A DNA stretch of 64,000 nucleotides from Gammaproteobacteria bacterium. Lineage in GTDB: Bacteria > Pseudomonadota > Gammaproteobacteria > Steroidobacterales > Steroidobacteraceae. The stretch is taken from positions 62,001 to 126,000 of the forward strand of contig JADJHU010000002.1 of assembly GCA_016707425.1 (NCBI GenBank), read 5' to 3'. The notes beneath the pieces are model-generated. The model made no database searches. It was given only the letters and a program-made list of their open reading frames with translations, and was not told the DNA's origin. The position numbers were made by a program, and so were the translations under genes. Below are positions 35,064-43,825 of the stretch, in pieces. The stretch's first letter is position 1. Each line of letters opens with the position of its first letter.

Positions 35064-36050
35064 ATGAATCAGAAAATCCGGATTGGAATCGTAGGCTATG
35101 GGAATCTCGGACGCGGCGTGGAGGTCGCGATCGGGCAGAACCCCGACATGTCCCTGGCCGGGATCTTCACGCGCCGCGACCCGGCCGCAGTGCGGCCGCT
35201 GGGGGCAGGCGTGCCCGTACAGCCGCTCCAGCGCATCGACGCCTTCGCGGACGGGATCGACGTGCTGGTGCTGTGCGGAGGCTCCAGGTCGGACCTGCCC
35301 GAACAGGGGCCGGCGCTCGCCGCCCGCTTCAACACCGTGGACAGTTTCGACACGCACGCGCGGATCCCCGAGTACTTCGATGCGGTCGATCGCGCAGCGC
35401 GGGGCCAGGGACATGCCTCGATCATCGCGGTCGGCTGGGACCCGGGGTTTTTCTCCCTGGTGCGCGCCTACGGCGAATCGGTGCTCACCGATGGCGCCAC
35501 CTACACCTTCTGGGGCCGCGGAGTGAGCCAGGGCCACTCGGACGCCATCCGCCGCGTTCCCGGGGTCCGCGCCGCCGTGCAGTACACCGTGCCGGTGCAG
35601 CAGGCGATCGATCGCGTCCGCCGCGGGGAATCCCCCTCGCTCACGACGCGCGAGAAGCACACACGTGAATGCTACGTCGTGCTCCAGGAGGGCGCGGATC
35701 CGGTGACCGTGGAGCGCGCGATCGTCACCATGCCGGACTACTTCGCCGACTACGACACCACGGTGCACTTCACCGACGCCGCCACGCTGCAGCGCGAGCA
35801 CGCAGCGATGCCGCACGGCGGCTTCGTGCTCCGTACTGGCAGGACCGGCCAGAATACGCCCCAGGTGTTCGAGTTCGCACTCCAGCTCGGCAGCAATCCG
35901 GAATTCACCGCCTGCGTGCTCATCGCGTATGCGCGCGCCGCCTTCCGCCTGGCGAAGCAGCGCCGGTTCGGCGCGCACACCGTCTTCGATATCGCGCCGG
36001 GACTGCTGTCGCCCAGGAGTCCGGCGGAGCTGCGCGCGCAGCTCCTGTAG
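35064..36050 (+). CDS. ddh: meso-Diaminopimelate D-dehydrogenase
   Basis: 328 aa. NADPH-dependent enzyme that makes meso-diaminopimelate from tetrahydrodipicolinate in one step, a short lysine/peptidoglycan route. Hallmarks: RIGIVGYGNLGRGVE at residues 5-19, FTRRDP near residue 35, AVGWDPGFFSLVR near residue 122, TFWGRGVSQGHSDAIRR near residue 146 and HGGFVLRTG near residue 247. Length matches the family (about 320-330 aa). It appears to be a single-gene unit; the 113 bp after it contain no gene. Confidence 0.9.
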   Translation: MNQKIRIGIVGYGNLGRGVEVAIGQNPDMSLAGIFTRRDPAAVRPLGAGVPVQPLQRIDAFADGIDVLVLCGGSRSDLPEQGPALAARFNTVDSFDTHARIPEYFDAVDRAARGQGHASIIAVGWDPGFFSLVRAYGESVLTDGATYTFWGRGVSQGHSDAIRRVPGVRAAVQYTVPVQQAIDRVRRGESPSLTTREKHTRECYVVLQEGADPVTVERAIVTMPDYFADYDTTVHFTDAATLQREHAAMPHGGFVLRTGRTGQNTPQVFEFALQLGSNPEFTACVLIAYARAAFRLAKQRRFGAHTVFDIAPGLLSPRSPAELRAQLL

Positions 36051-36163
36051 GGCGGCCCGCAGGCGCCGCCTGGCCTCTACCTGACGGCGTGGCAGCCCGG
36101 CATAATCTCCGCACGACGATCCCTGAGAAGAAGGTCTCCCGGAAACACTGAGGGCCAAGAACC

Positions 36164-36523
36164 ATGGAAAACGCATCGCCTCCCGCAGCGCCTGCGCCAG
36201 CACCGTCCGAGGACAAGACGATTGCCATCCTCGCCTACATCACCGTGATCGGCTTCATTGCTGCGATCATCATGCACGGCAACAACAAGACGGCGCTCGG
36301 AGCATTCCACCTGCGCCAGACCCTGGGCTTCTTCATCATGAGCCTGGGCATGATCATCCTCGGCATGATTCCGATTCTCGGCTGGATCGCGATGCCCTTC
36401 TTCGCGATCTTCATGCTGGTTTGCTGGGTGATCGGGTTGATCGGTGCCATCAACGGACAGCTGAAGCCCATGCCACTCGTGGGACCCATGTTCCAGAAGT
36501 GGTTCGGGACGACGTTCGACTGA
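36164..36523 (+). CDS. Small membrane protein, DUF4870/Tic20-like
   Basis: 119 aa, with a Pro/Ala-rich start, then three to four hydrophobic helices (IAILAYITVIGFIAAIIM, LGFFIMSLGMIILGMIPILG, FAIFMLVCWVIGLIGAI). The phrase GAFHLRQTLG between helices one and two is typical of the DUF4870-like family. Function unknown. ATG 36164 is the first start after the intergenic region; a weak inverted repeat CCGCGG-TAGA-CCGCGG (36535-36550) follows the gene before the convergent purU. Confidence 0.75.
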   Translation: MENASPPAAPAPAPSEDKTIAILAYITVIGFIAAIIMHGNNKTALGAFHLRQTLGFFIMSLGMIILGMIPILGWIAMPFFAIFMLVCWVIGLIGAINGQLKPMPLVGPMFQKWFGTTFD

Positions 36524-36578
36524 CAGCGCCCCTGCCGCGGTAGACCGCGGGCCTGCCGGGACGAGTGTCGCGCCACAC

Positions 36579-37442
36579 TCAGCGCAGCACGACCGTCTTT
36601 GTCCCGTTGCGAAAGACGCGGTGCTCGGCGTGCCAGCGGATCGCGCGCAGCAGTACGAGGCTCTCGAGGTCGCGCCCGATCTCGGCGAGGTCCTCGGGTG
36701 AGCGGGTGTGATCCACCCGCTCGACCGCCTGCTCGATGATCGGCCCCTCATCGAGGTCGGTCGTCACGTAGTGGGCCGTCGCCCCGATCAGCTTCACCCC
36801 GCGCGCATGGGCCTGGTGATAGGCCCGGGCGCCCTTGAAGCCGGGGAGGAAGGAGTGGTGGATGTTGATCGCCCGCCCCTCGAAATGCCGGCAGGCATCG
36901 CCCGAAAGAATCTGCATATAGCGGGCCAGAACCAGAAGCTCGCCATCAGCCTGCTCGAAGCGCTCGATGAAGCGACGCTCCTGCTCGGGCCTTCGCCCCT
37001 CGGAAACCGGGAGGTAGTGATAGGCGACGCCATGCCACTCCGCGAGGCTGCGCAGATCCTGGTGATTCGACACCACCGCCACGACCTCGATGGGGAGCGT
37101 CCCGGTGCTCCAGCGGTGCAGGACGCTGTTGAGGCAGTGTCCTTCGCGGGAGACAGCAATCACGGTGCGCAGGCGTCGCTGTGCTTCGTGAAACTGCCAC
37201 TGCATCCGGAAAGGCTTCGCCACCGTTTCGGCGAAGCGGGCGTCGAGCTCGCCCAGTGCCGGCAGCCCCTCTCCGTTGTCGTGAAACACGACCCGCATGA
37301 AAGAGGTATTGGTATAGGGATCATCGAAGTGCTGTGCCTCGGTGATCAGCCCGTGATGCCCCGCGAGGAACCCCGCCACCGACGCCACGATCCCGGTCGT
37401 GTCCGGACAGGAGAGCGTCAGCACGAAGCTCGGGCAGGTCAT
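36579..37442 (-). CDS. purU: Formyltetrahydrofolate deformylase
   Basis: 287 aa, normal for PurU, which hydrolyses 10-formyl-THF to THF and formate. N-terminal ACT domain (FVLTLSCPDTTGIVASVAGFLAGHHGLI), C-terminal formyltransferase domain with INIHHSFLPGFKGARAYHQA, the HSFLP loop, and GATAHYVTTDLDEGPII, which holds the catalytic Asp. ATG 37442 overlaps the upstream PLP-enzyme stop as ATGA; a Met seven codons upstream is possible. Confidence 0.95.
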   Translation of the reverse strand: MTCPSFVLTLSCPDTTGIVASVAGFLAGHHGLITEAQHFDDPYTNTSFMRVVFHDNGEGLPALGELDARFAETVAKPFRMQWQFHEAQRRLRTVIAVSREGHCLNSVLHRWSTGTLPIEVVAVVSNHQDLRSLAEWHGVAYHYLPVSEGRRPEQERRFIERFEQADGELLVLARYMQILSGDACRHFEGRAINIHHSFLPGFKGARAYHQAHARGVKLIGATAHYVTTDLDEGPIIEQAVERVDHTRSPEDLAEIGRDLESLVLLRAIRWHAEHRVFRNGTKTVVLR

Positions 37443-38478
37443 TGCCGCGTACCGGCTGGCCACTCACCCGGCCGGGGCAGCGCCTCGAAGCCCTCGAGCG
37501 TGACCTCCGGCGTGAGGTAGCCCGTCCGCACGCGCTCCACGCGCAGGAGGTCGGTGCTGAGATATTTCTTGTTGCAGTCGGCGAATACCGTGGCCACCAC
37601 GGCCGTCTCGCCCAGCCGCTCGCCCGCCTGCAGCGCACCGAGGAAATTCGCGCCCGAAGAGATGCCGACCGCGAGTCCGAGCCGTGAGGCCAGTGCCTGC
37701 GCCATGAGGGGATCGCATCGCCATCCGACACCGCGAGCACTTCATCGAGCTCCTCGAGCTTCACGATCGGCGGGATGAACTCGTCGGAAATCCCCTGGAT
37801 GCGGTGGCACCCGACTTTGTGACCTGTGGACAGCGTCGGGGATTCCGCGGGCTCGACAGGGAAGAGCCCGATGCCCGGCGCCCGGCGGCGCAGGTAGCGG
37901 CCGACGCCCATGATCGTCCCGCCGGTGCCGACACCGGCCACGAAGGCATCCGGAATCAGGCCGCGTGCGCCGAGCTGCTGCCAGATCTCCGGTCCCGTGG
38001 TGCACTCGTGCGCCTCGACGTTGGCGGCATTCGAGAACTGCGCCGGCAGGAAGACGTCGTCCCGCGTCCGCGCGAGTTCCTCGCACTGGCGGATGCTGCC
38101 GAGGAATCCGCCCTGCTCCCGCGTCACCGGCACGATCTCCGCACCCAGGCTGCTGATGAGTCGCACGCGCTCCTGGCTCATCCAGTCCGGCATGTAGACC
38201 ACCACCGGGTGGCCCAGCGCCCGGCCGATCGCTGCGAAAGCGATGCCCGTATTGCCGCTCGTCGCCTCGGCGATGGTAGTCTGCGGACCGAGTCGGCCAT
38301 CCGCCGCTGCCCCACGCAGGATGTGCAGCGCGATGCGATCCTTGATGCTGCCGGTGAAGTTGAGGCTCTCGAGCTTGGCATACACCACGCGCATGCGCCC
38401 ACGGAAGCGGCAGCGGACAGCGAGCAATGGAGTGTTGCCGACGAGAGGCTCCAGGAACTGCGTGGTCTGCGGGCGCAT
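37439..38478 (-). pseudogene. PLP-dependent cysteine synthase-like protein, single-base frameshift
   Basis: From ATG 38478 the frame encodes a fold-type II PLP enzyme: LESLNFTGSIKDRIA with the PLP lysine near residue 46, EATSGNTGIAFA, and GVGTGGTIMGVGRYLR. After VSDGDAI the frame is lost and the true continuation LMAQALASRLGLAVGISSGANFLGAL reads in another frame to 37439. The break is at the four-base run GGGG (37708-37711, CCCC in the gene); one added base gives a 346-aa protein. As read, the ORF ends at 37321 with an unrelated tail inside purU. Probably a cysteine synthase or related beta-replacement enzyme, either truly frameshifted or a homopolymer error. Confidence 0.78.
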
Positions 38479-38486
38479 GGGTCGTG

Positions 38487-40004
38487 TCAGGGCGAACGCG
38501 CGCCGGCACCCGGGTCATCCGTACGATAATGCGCGCCACAGCTCTCGTGCCGGGCGAGTGCGGATGCGAACATGGCACGCGCCAGACGCAGTCGCCCACG
38601 GAGCCGCACCTGATCCGCCGTCACCCCCGTCTCGAGTGCCACGATCTGTGCGTGACCGCTCTCGAGACCGGCGCCACTGCGCGCAATGCCGAGGTGCTCC
38701 CACATCAGCCGCCTGAGCTCGACCCAGCGGCGTCCGTCGACCGCGAGAGAAATGGCACTGCCCTCGTCTTGCGCATCGCCTGTGACCGGGACCACGCTGG
38801 ATTCGTCCCCGTGCGGCTGGCGCCCCGAGGGAGCGAGCGCCGCACCCAGTCGACGTCCGAACACCACGGCCTCGAGCAGTGAATTGCTGGCGAGGCGGTT
38901 GGCCCCATGCACTCCGGTATGAGCCACCTCACCGCAGGCCCAGAGCCGTTCAAGGCTCGACCGGCCGACGAGATCCACACCCACACCGCCCATGTGATAG
39001 TGCGCCGCAGGAACCACGGGGATGCGCTCGTGCCGCGCGTCGATGCCGTGCTTCACACATGCGGCTCGTACCGACGGAAACGCGCTCGCGTCGGCACCGA
39101 GTACGGCTCTGGCGTCCAGATAGATCCGATGACCCCTCTGCGTCTGTCGCCAGATCTCGCGCGCCACCACGTCACGGGGGGCAAGCTCTGCGTCCGGGTG
39201 GACTGTAAGCATGAACCGCTCGCCCTGTGCGTTCACGAGGACCGCCCCCGCTCCACGCAGCGCCTCGGTGATGAGCGGCGTTGGATTGTCCCCGCACGCG
39301 AGTGCCGTCGGATGAAACTGGACGAATTCGAGCCCGTCACAGCGGGCACCGGCGGCGAGCGCCATTGCAAGCCCGTCACCGCATGCCGTGAGCGGATTGG
39401 TGGTATGCAGATAGAGCTGGCCGAGACCGCCGGTGGCCAGCACCGTGTCGCGCGCGACGAGCCGCAGCGGGCGTCCGGAGGGCATCTCGAGTGCCAGCAC
39501 ACCGGCCACTGCTGCCCCATGCCGCTCGAGCGCGACGGCCACACAGCCCGGACGGAATTCGATCGTCGGCACCTTGCGTGCCGCACGATAGAGTGCCGCG
39601 CTGAGTGCAGCGCCCGTGGCGTCTCCGCCCGCATGCAGGACGCGCGCCCGCCCGTGGGCGGCCTCGCGATGCAGCGCCCAGCGGCCATCGGCCGTGCGGT
39701 CGAACGAGGCGCCTTGCCCCTCGAGCCAGTGGATGGCAGGCACGGCCTCAGCACAGAGGATATCGACGGCGGCGGCAGAACAGGCACCGGCCCCGGCTGC
39801 CAGCGTGTCAGCCGCATGCAGCGCCGGGCTGTCGCCCTCACCCACCGCGGCGGCGATGCCGCCCTGGGCCAGCGCCGAGGCCACCTCGGCGGGCGGCAGT
39901 TCGGGACAGAGGACAGTGATGCGCCGTCCCGGGGCGCTCAGTGCCGCCGTCAGACCGGCAAGGCCGGCACCGACGACGAGGACATCGACGTCATCGCGAT
40001 GCAC
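38487..40004 (-). CDS. nadB: L-aspartate oxidase
   Basis: 505 aa flavoprotein (FAD), first enzyme of de novo NAD synthesis, oxidising aspartate to iminoaspartate. VLVVGAGLAGLTAAL dinucleotide fold at residues 9-23, SALAQGGIAAAV near residue 43, HAGGDATGAAL near residue 124, and AAHYHMGGVGVD near residue 333, all typical of NadB. nadA, the next enzyme, is encoded immediately upstream with 27 bp between them. Confidence 0.96.
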   Translation of the reverse strand: MHRDDVDVLVVGAGLAGLTAALSAPGRRITVLCPELPPAEVASALAQGGIAAAVGEGDSPALHAADTLAAGAGACSAAAVDILCAEAVPAIHWLEGQGASFDRTADGRWALHREAAHGRARVLHAGGDATGAALSAALYRAARKVPTIEFRPGCVAVALERHGAAVAGVLALEMPSGRPLRLVARDTVLATGGLGQLYLHTTNPLTACGDGLAMALAAGARCDGLEFVQFHPTALACGDNPTPLITEALRGAGAVLVNAQGERFMLTVHPDAELAPRDVVAREIWRQTQRGHRIYLDARAVLGADASAFPSVRAACVKHGIDARHERIPVVPAAHYHMGGVGVDLVGRSSLERLWACGEVAHTGVHGANRLASNSLLEAVVFGRRLGAALAPSGRQPHGDESSVVPVTGDAQDEGSAISLAVDGRRWVELRRLMWEHLGIARSGAGLESGHAQIVALETGVTADQVRLRGRLRLARAMFASALARHESCGAHYRTDDPGAGARSP

Positions 40005-40031
40005 GCCCGATTCCGGCCGGTTCGGCGGCGC

Positions 40032-41030
40032 CTAGCGTACTTCGAGCATGCGACGTACGGCGCTGCGCGCGCGCTCGGCAATCCCGGCTTCGAGCTCGAT
40101 GGCCGGTGAAAGACTCCGCAGGCAGTCGCGGATGTTGGCCAGCGTGATGCGCTTCATGTGCGGACAGAGATTGCACGGACGCACGAATTCGATGTCCGGA
40201 TGCGCAACCGCCACATTGTCGGACATCGAGCACTCGGTGAGGAGCAGCGCACGCTTCGGGTGGCGCGCCGTGAGCTCCTCGATCATGCCCGAGGTCGAGC
40301 CCACGTAGTCGGCGGCAAGCTGCACATCCTCGGGGCACTCAGGGTGGGCGAGCACGTAGGCGCCCGTGGCGGCGCGATACTCCTCGAGCTCGGCGGCCGT
40401 GAAGCGCTCGTGCACCTCACAGTGCCCGCGCCAGGGAATGATCTCCACGTTCGTGCGGGAAGCGACGAAACGGGCCAGATACTCGTCCGGCACGAAGATC
40501 ACACGCTCGGCGCCCAGGGATTCGACCACCCGCACGGCGTTGGAGGACGTGCAGCAGATGTCGAGCTCGGCCTTCACGGCCGCGGAGGTATTGACGTAGC
40601 CGACGACCGGGGCGCCGGGATACTGCCGGCGCAGGGCCCGCACATCCTCGGGCGTGATCGATGCGGCGAGCGAGCAGCCGGCCTCGAGATCCGGCAGCAG
40701 CACGGTCTTGTCCGGACACAGAAGCTTCGCGGTCTCGGCCATGAAACGCACGCCACACATGACAATGACGTCGGCGCTCGAGTTCGCTGCGTGGCGCGCA
40801 AGGGCGAGCGAGTCGCCGCGCGCATCCGCCACGCCGTGGAAGATCTCGGCTGTCTGGTAGTTGTGCGCAATCAGCAGGGCATTGCGCTCCTTCTTGAGGC
40901 GCTGGATCTCTTCGATCAGCGGTTCGAACAGCAGCCACTCGGGCTCCGAGATGGAGCCGCGGGAACGCGCCTCGGAATCTTCGAGTATGCCCGGGACAGC
41001 GGCATGTCGAGCGTCGAGCGCTTGCAGCAT
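40032..41030 (-). CDS. nadA: Quinolinate synthase A
   Basis: 332 aa. Condenses iminoaspartate with dihydroxyacetone phosphate to quinolinate on a [4Fe-4S] cluster. Motifs: NALLIAHNYQTAEI near residue 50, MCGVRFMAETAKLL near residue 90, SLAASIT near residue 118, VNTSAAVKAE near residue 145 and the C-terminal RPCNLCPHMKRITL. First gene of a nadA-nadB operon that is divergent from fabA. GGAGG stands 13 nt before ATG 41030, a long spacing; TATAGT (41067-41062) may be the -10 element. Confidence 0.96.
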   Translation of the reverse strand: MLQALDARHAAVPGILEDSEARSRGSISEPEWLLFEPLIEEIQRLKKERNALLIAHNYQTAEIFHGVADARGDSLALARHAANSSADVIVMCGVRFMAETAKLLCPDKTVLLPDLEAGCSLAASITPEDVRALRRQYPGAPVVGYVNTSAAVKAELDICCTSSNAVRVVESLGAERVIFVPDEYLARFVASRTNVEIIPWRGHCEVHERFTAAELEEYRAATGAYVLAHPECPEDVQLAADYVGSTSGMIEELTARHPKRALLLTECSMSDNVAVAHPDIEFVRPCNLCPHMKRITLANIRDCLRSLSPAIELEAGIAERARSAVRRMLEVR

Positions 41031-41089
41031 GGCGGAACACAGCCTCCAAAAAGGGGCATGGACTATACGTGCGGCAGGGTAGCCAAAAC

Positions 41090-41103
41090 TTGACCTATGT
41101 CAA
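41090..41103. promoter_or_regulatory. Candidate operator palindrome in the nadA-fabA intergenic region
   Basis: TTGAC-CTAT-GTCAA, a perfect 5-bp inverted repeat with a 4-bp centre, lies about 60 bp before the nadA start, near where a -35 would sit for the TATAGT at 41062-41067. It does not match an NAD or fatty-acid regulator site that I recognise. It could be chance. Confidence 0.3.
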
Positions 41104-41262
41104 CCTCCTGGGGGCAGGGTCCTCGCCCTCGACCGGGCTGCGATCTGGTCCTGCCCGCGCCAGTTCACGTAAACTTACCTGCTGATCGTGGCCCCGCCGC
41201 AGGTCGATGCCCGGCAGCCGCGGCTCGCCACCTCAGCACGGGGTGCCGAGCACACCCGGAGG

Positions 41263-41796
41263 ATGACCTTGGATCCAGCCTCGTTCACGCGTGAGCAGCT
41301 TGCCGACTGTGGGGCAGGCCACCTGTTCCTGCCCGACTCCCCGCGCCTGCCGACGGGGCAGATGCTGATGTTCGACCGCGTCACCCATATTTCGGCCAAG
41401 GGCGGTGCCCACGGTCGCGGCGAGATCCGTGCCGAGCTCGACGTGCGTCCGGACCTGTGGTTCTTCCAGTGCCACTTCACCGGCGATCCGGTGATGCCGG
41501 GTTGTCTCGGGCTGGACGCGCTCTGGCAGCTGGTCGGTTTCTATCTCGCCTGGCAACGTCACCCGGGCCGCGGGCGGGCACTCGGCGTCGACGAAGTGCG
41601 CTTCTTTGGCCAGGTGCTGCCGAGCGCCCGCGTCGCGAGCTACCGGCTCGACATCCGCCGGGTCGTCACCCGCAGGCTCATCATGGCCATCGCCGACGGC
41701 GAGGTCCTCGTGGACGAGCGCCCCATCTACACGGCCAAGGGCCTGCGCGTCGGCGTGTTCACGGACATGGGGGCCTTCCAGGAGACCGACACATGA
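41263..41796 (+). CDS. fabA: 3-Hydroxyacyl-ACP dehydratase/isomerase
   Basis: 177 aa, the expected FabA length. It dehydrates 3-hydroxydecanoyl-ACP and isomerises the product, the branch point of anaerobic unsaturated fatty acid synthesis. The active-site His lies in WFFQCHFTGDPVMPGC and the Asp in GLDALWQLVGF. ATG 41263 aligns with the E. coli start, although GGAGG is only one base away; TTG 41269 would have better spacing. Its stop overlaps fabB as ATGA. Confidence 0.96.
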   Translation: MTLDPASFTREQLADCGAGHLFLPDSPRLPTGQMLMFDRVTHISAKGGAHGRGEIRAELDVRPDLWFFQCHFTGDPVMPGCLGLDALWQLVGFYLAWQRHPGRGRALGVDEVRFFGQVLPSARVASYRLDIRRVVTRRLIMAIADGEVLVDERPIYTAKGLRVGVFTDMGAFQETDT

Positions 41797-43010
41797 AGCG
41801 TGTGGTGCTCACCGGACTCGGTATCGTTTCCTGTCTCGGCAACGATGAGGACACGGTGGCCGATGCCCTGCTGAAGGGACGTTCCGGCATTCGCGCCATA
41901 CCGGAGTATGCGGAGCTCGGTCTGCGCAGTCACGTGGCCGGTGCTCCCGAGATCGATCTCGATGCACTCATTGACCGCCGTGACCGGCGCTTCATGGGCG
42001 ATGCGGCGGCATATTCACACGTTGCCATGGGCCGCGCGATCACCGACAGCGGGCTCGACGCCTCGGTCGTCTCGCACCCACGCACCGGGCTCATTGCAGG
42101 GTCTGGCGGCGGCTCGCCGGGCAACCAGATCGAGGCCGCCGACATCCTGCGCAGCCGCGGCATCAAGCGCGTCGGCCCCTATCGTGTGCCACGCACCATG
42201 TGCAGCACCATCCCGGCCTGTCTGGCGACGTCGTACCGGATCAAGGGTCTGAGTTACGCGATCTCGTCGGCCTGCGCCACCAGCGCGCACTGCATCGGGG
42301 CTGCGATGGAGCAGATCCAGCTCGGGCGCCAGGACGTGGTCTTTGCGGGCGGCGGCGACGAGCTGCACTGGGGCCTCACGTGTCTCTTCGATGCCATGGG
42401 TGCGCTCTCCTCGGCGTACAACGCGACGCCGGAGCGTGCCTCTCGCACCTACGACGCCAACCGCGACGGCTTCGTCATCGCCGGCGGGGCCGGCATGGTG
42501 GTGCTGGAGTCCCTCGAGCACGCGCAGGCACGCGGAGCGCGCATCCGCGCCGAGCTCGTGGGCTACGGCGTCACCTCCGATGGTGCGGACATGGTTGCAC
42601 CATCCGGTGAAGGCGCAGTGCGCTGCATGCGCCAGGCGCTCGAGATGTGTGGGGGGCAGAGCGTCGGCTATCTCAACACCCACGGCACCTCGACGCCGGC
42701 CGGTGACATCGTGGAGCTCAAGGCCATCCGCGAAGTCTTCGGCGAGCGGGTGCCGCCGATCTCCTCCACCAAATCACTCACCGGGCATTCACTCGGCGGC
42801 GCCGGCGTGCAGGAGGCGATCTACAGCCTCCTCATGATGGAGCGCGGGTTTCTCGCCGCCTCGGCGAACATCGAGACACTCGACCCGGAAGCCGAGGGCT
42901 TCCCCATCCTGCGCGAGGCACAGCGCACGCAGGTGGACACCGTGATGTCCAACAGCTTCGGCTTCGGCGGCACGAACGCGACGCTGATCTTCAGGCGGTG
43001 GCGGGGCTGA
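41793..43010 (+). CDS. fabB: 3-Oxoacyl-ACP synthase I
   Basis: 405 aa condensing enzyme that elongates the cis-3-decenoyl product of FabA. Catalytic triad: Cys in ISSACATSAHC near residue 163, His in NTHGTSTPAGD near residue 297 and His in KSLTGHSLGGAG near residue 333. Start set by the ATGA overlap with fabA. It ends 2 bp before the 3' end of the convergent tRNA-Lys gene. Confidence 0.96.
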   Translation: MKRVVLTGLGIVSCLGNDEDTVADALLKGRSGIRAIPEYAELGLRSHVAGAPEIDLDALIDRRDRRFMGDAAAYSHVAMGRAITDSGLDASVVSHPRTGLIAGSGGGSPGNQIEAADILRSRGIKRVGPYRVPRTMCSTIPACLATSYRIKGLSYAISSACATSAHCIGAAMEQIQLGRQDVVFAGGGDELHWGLTCLFDAMGALSSAYNATPERASRTYDANRDGFVIAGGAGMVVLESLEHAQARGARIRAELVGYGVTSDGADMVAPSGEGAVRCMRQALEMCGGQSVGYLNTHGTSTPAGDIVELKAIREVFGERVPPISSTKSLTGHSLGGAGVQEAIYSLLMMERGFLAASANIETLDPEAEGFPILREAQRTQVDTVMSNSFGFGGTNATLIFRRWRG

Positions 43011-43012
43011 AT

Positions 43013-43088
43013 TGGTGGGCCGTGCGCGATTCGAACGCGCGACCAACTGGTTAAAAGCCAGCTGCTCTACCGACTGAGCTAACGGCCC
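43013..43088 (-). tRNA. tRNA-Lys (anticodon TTT)
   Basis: 76 nt including an encoded CCA. The acceptor arm is GGGCCGT paired with ACGGCCC, D arm AGCTCAGTCGGTAGAGC, anticodon stem-loop CTGGC-TTTTAAC-CAG with TTT at the anticodon, and T arm with GTTCGAATC. It lies 62 bp downstream of queC on the same strand, a position seen in several gammaproteobacteria. Confidence 0.97.
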
Positions 43089-43150
43089 AAACCCGCGGGA
43101 TGACTCGCGGCAGCGTGAAGAAGGTCTGCCGCGCAAGGCGGCGTAGGATA

Positions 43151-43825
43151 CTACAGCGGCCGGTAGCGCGTAGGATCGGCAATGCCTGCCGCCTCGAAGC
43201 CCGCGCGGCGCAGCCGGCAGGAATCGCAGCGCCCGCAGGCCCGTCCCTGCCCGTCGGCCTGGTAGCAGGAGACCGTCTCCACGTAGTCCACGCCGAGACG
43301 CAGTCCCTCGCGGATGATCTCCGCCTTGGAAAGCGCGATGAGCGGCGCATGCACGCGCAGCGATCGGCCCTCCGCACCCGCCTTGGTGGCAAGCCTTGCC
43401 AGACGCTCGAAGGCGGCGACGAATTCAGGGCGGCAATCGGGATAGCCCGAATAATCGACGGCATTGACGCCGATGAAGAGATCCTGCGCACCAAGCACCT
43501 CCGCCCAGGCGAGCGCGAGCGACAGCATGATGGTGTTCCGTGCCGGGACGTAGGTGCCCGGGATGCCCTCGCCCGGCGTCTCGGGCACGGGCAGCGACCG
43601 GTCGGTCAGTGCCGAGCCGCCGAGGCCCGCGAGATCGACGCGCACGATACGGTGTTCGCGGGCGCCGAGGACGACGGCCACGCGGCCCGCAGCCTCGAGT
43701 TCGCTCACGTGGCGCTGGCCATAGTCCACCGAAAGCGCATGACAGTCGAAGCCGCGTTCGCGCGCAATGGCGAGCGTGGTCGCCGAGTCGAGCCCGCCCG
43801 AGAGCAGCACCACCGCGTGCATCAT
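43151..43825 (-). CDS. queC: 7-Cyano-7-deazaguanine (preQ0) synthase
   Basis: 224 aa. ATP-dependent conversion of 7-carboxy-7-deazaguanine to preQ0, for queuosine tRNA modification. N-terminal PP-loop VVLLSGGLDSATTLA, mid TYVPARNTIMLSLA, and C-terminal zinc site CYQADGQGRACGRCDSC. ATG 43825 overlaps the queE stop as ATGA, so it was preferred to the longer open frame. Confidence 0.96.
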   Translation of the reverse strand: MMHAVVLLSGGLDSATTLAIARERGFDCHALSVDYGQRHVSELEAAGRVAVVLGAREHRIVRVDLAGLGGSALTDRSLPVPETPGEGIPGTYVPARNTIMLSLALAWAEVLGAQDLFIGVNAVDYSGYPDCRPEFVAAFERLARLATKAGAEGRSLRVHAPLIALSKAEIIREGLRLGVDYVETVSCYQADGQGRACGRCDSCRLRRAGFEAAGIADPTRYRPL

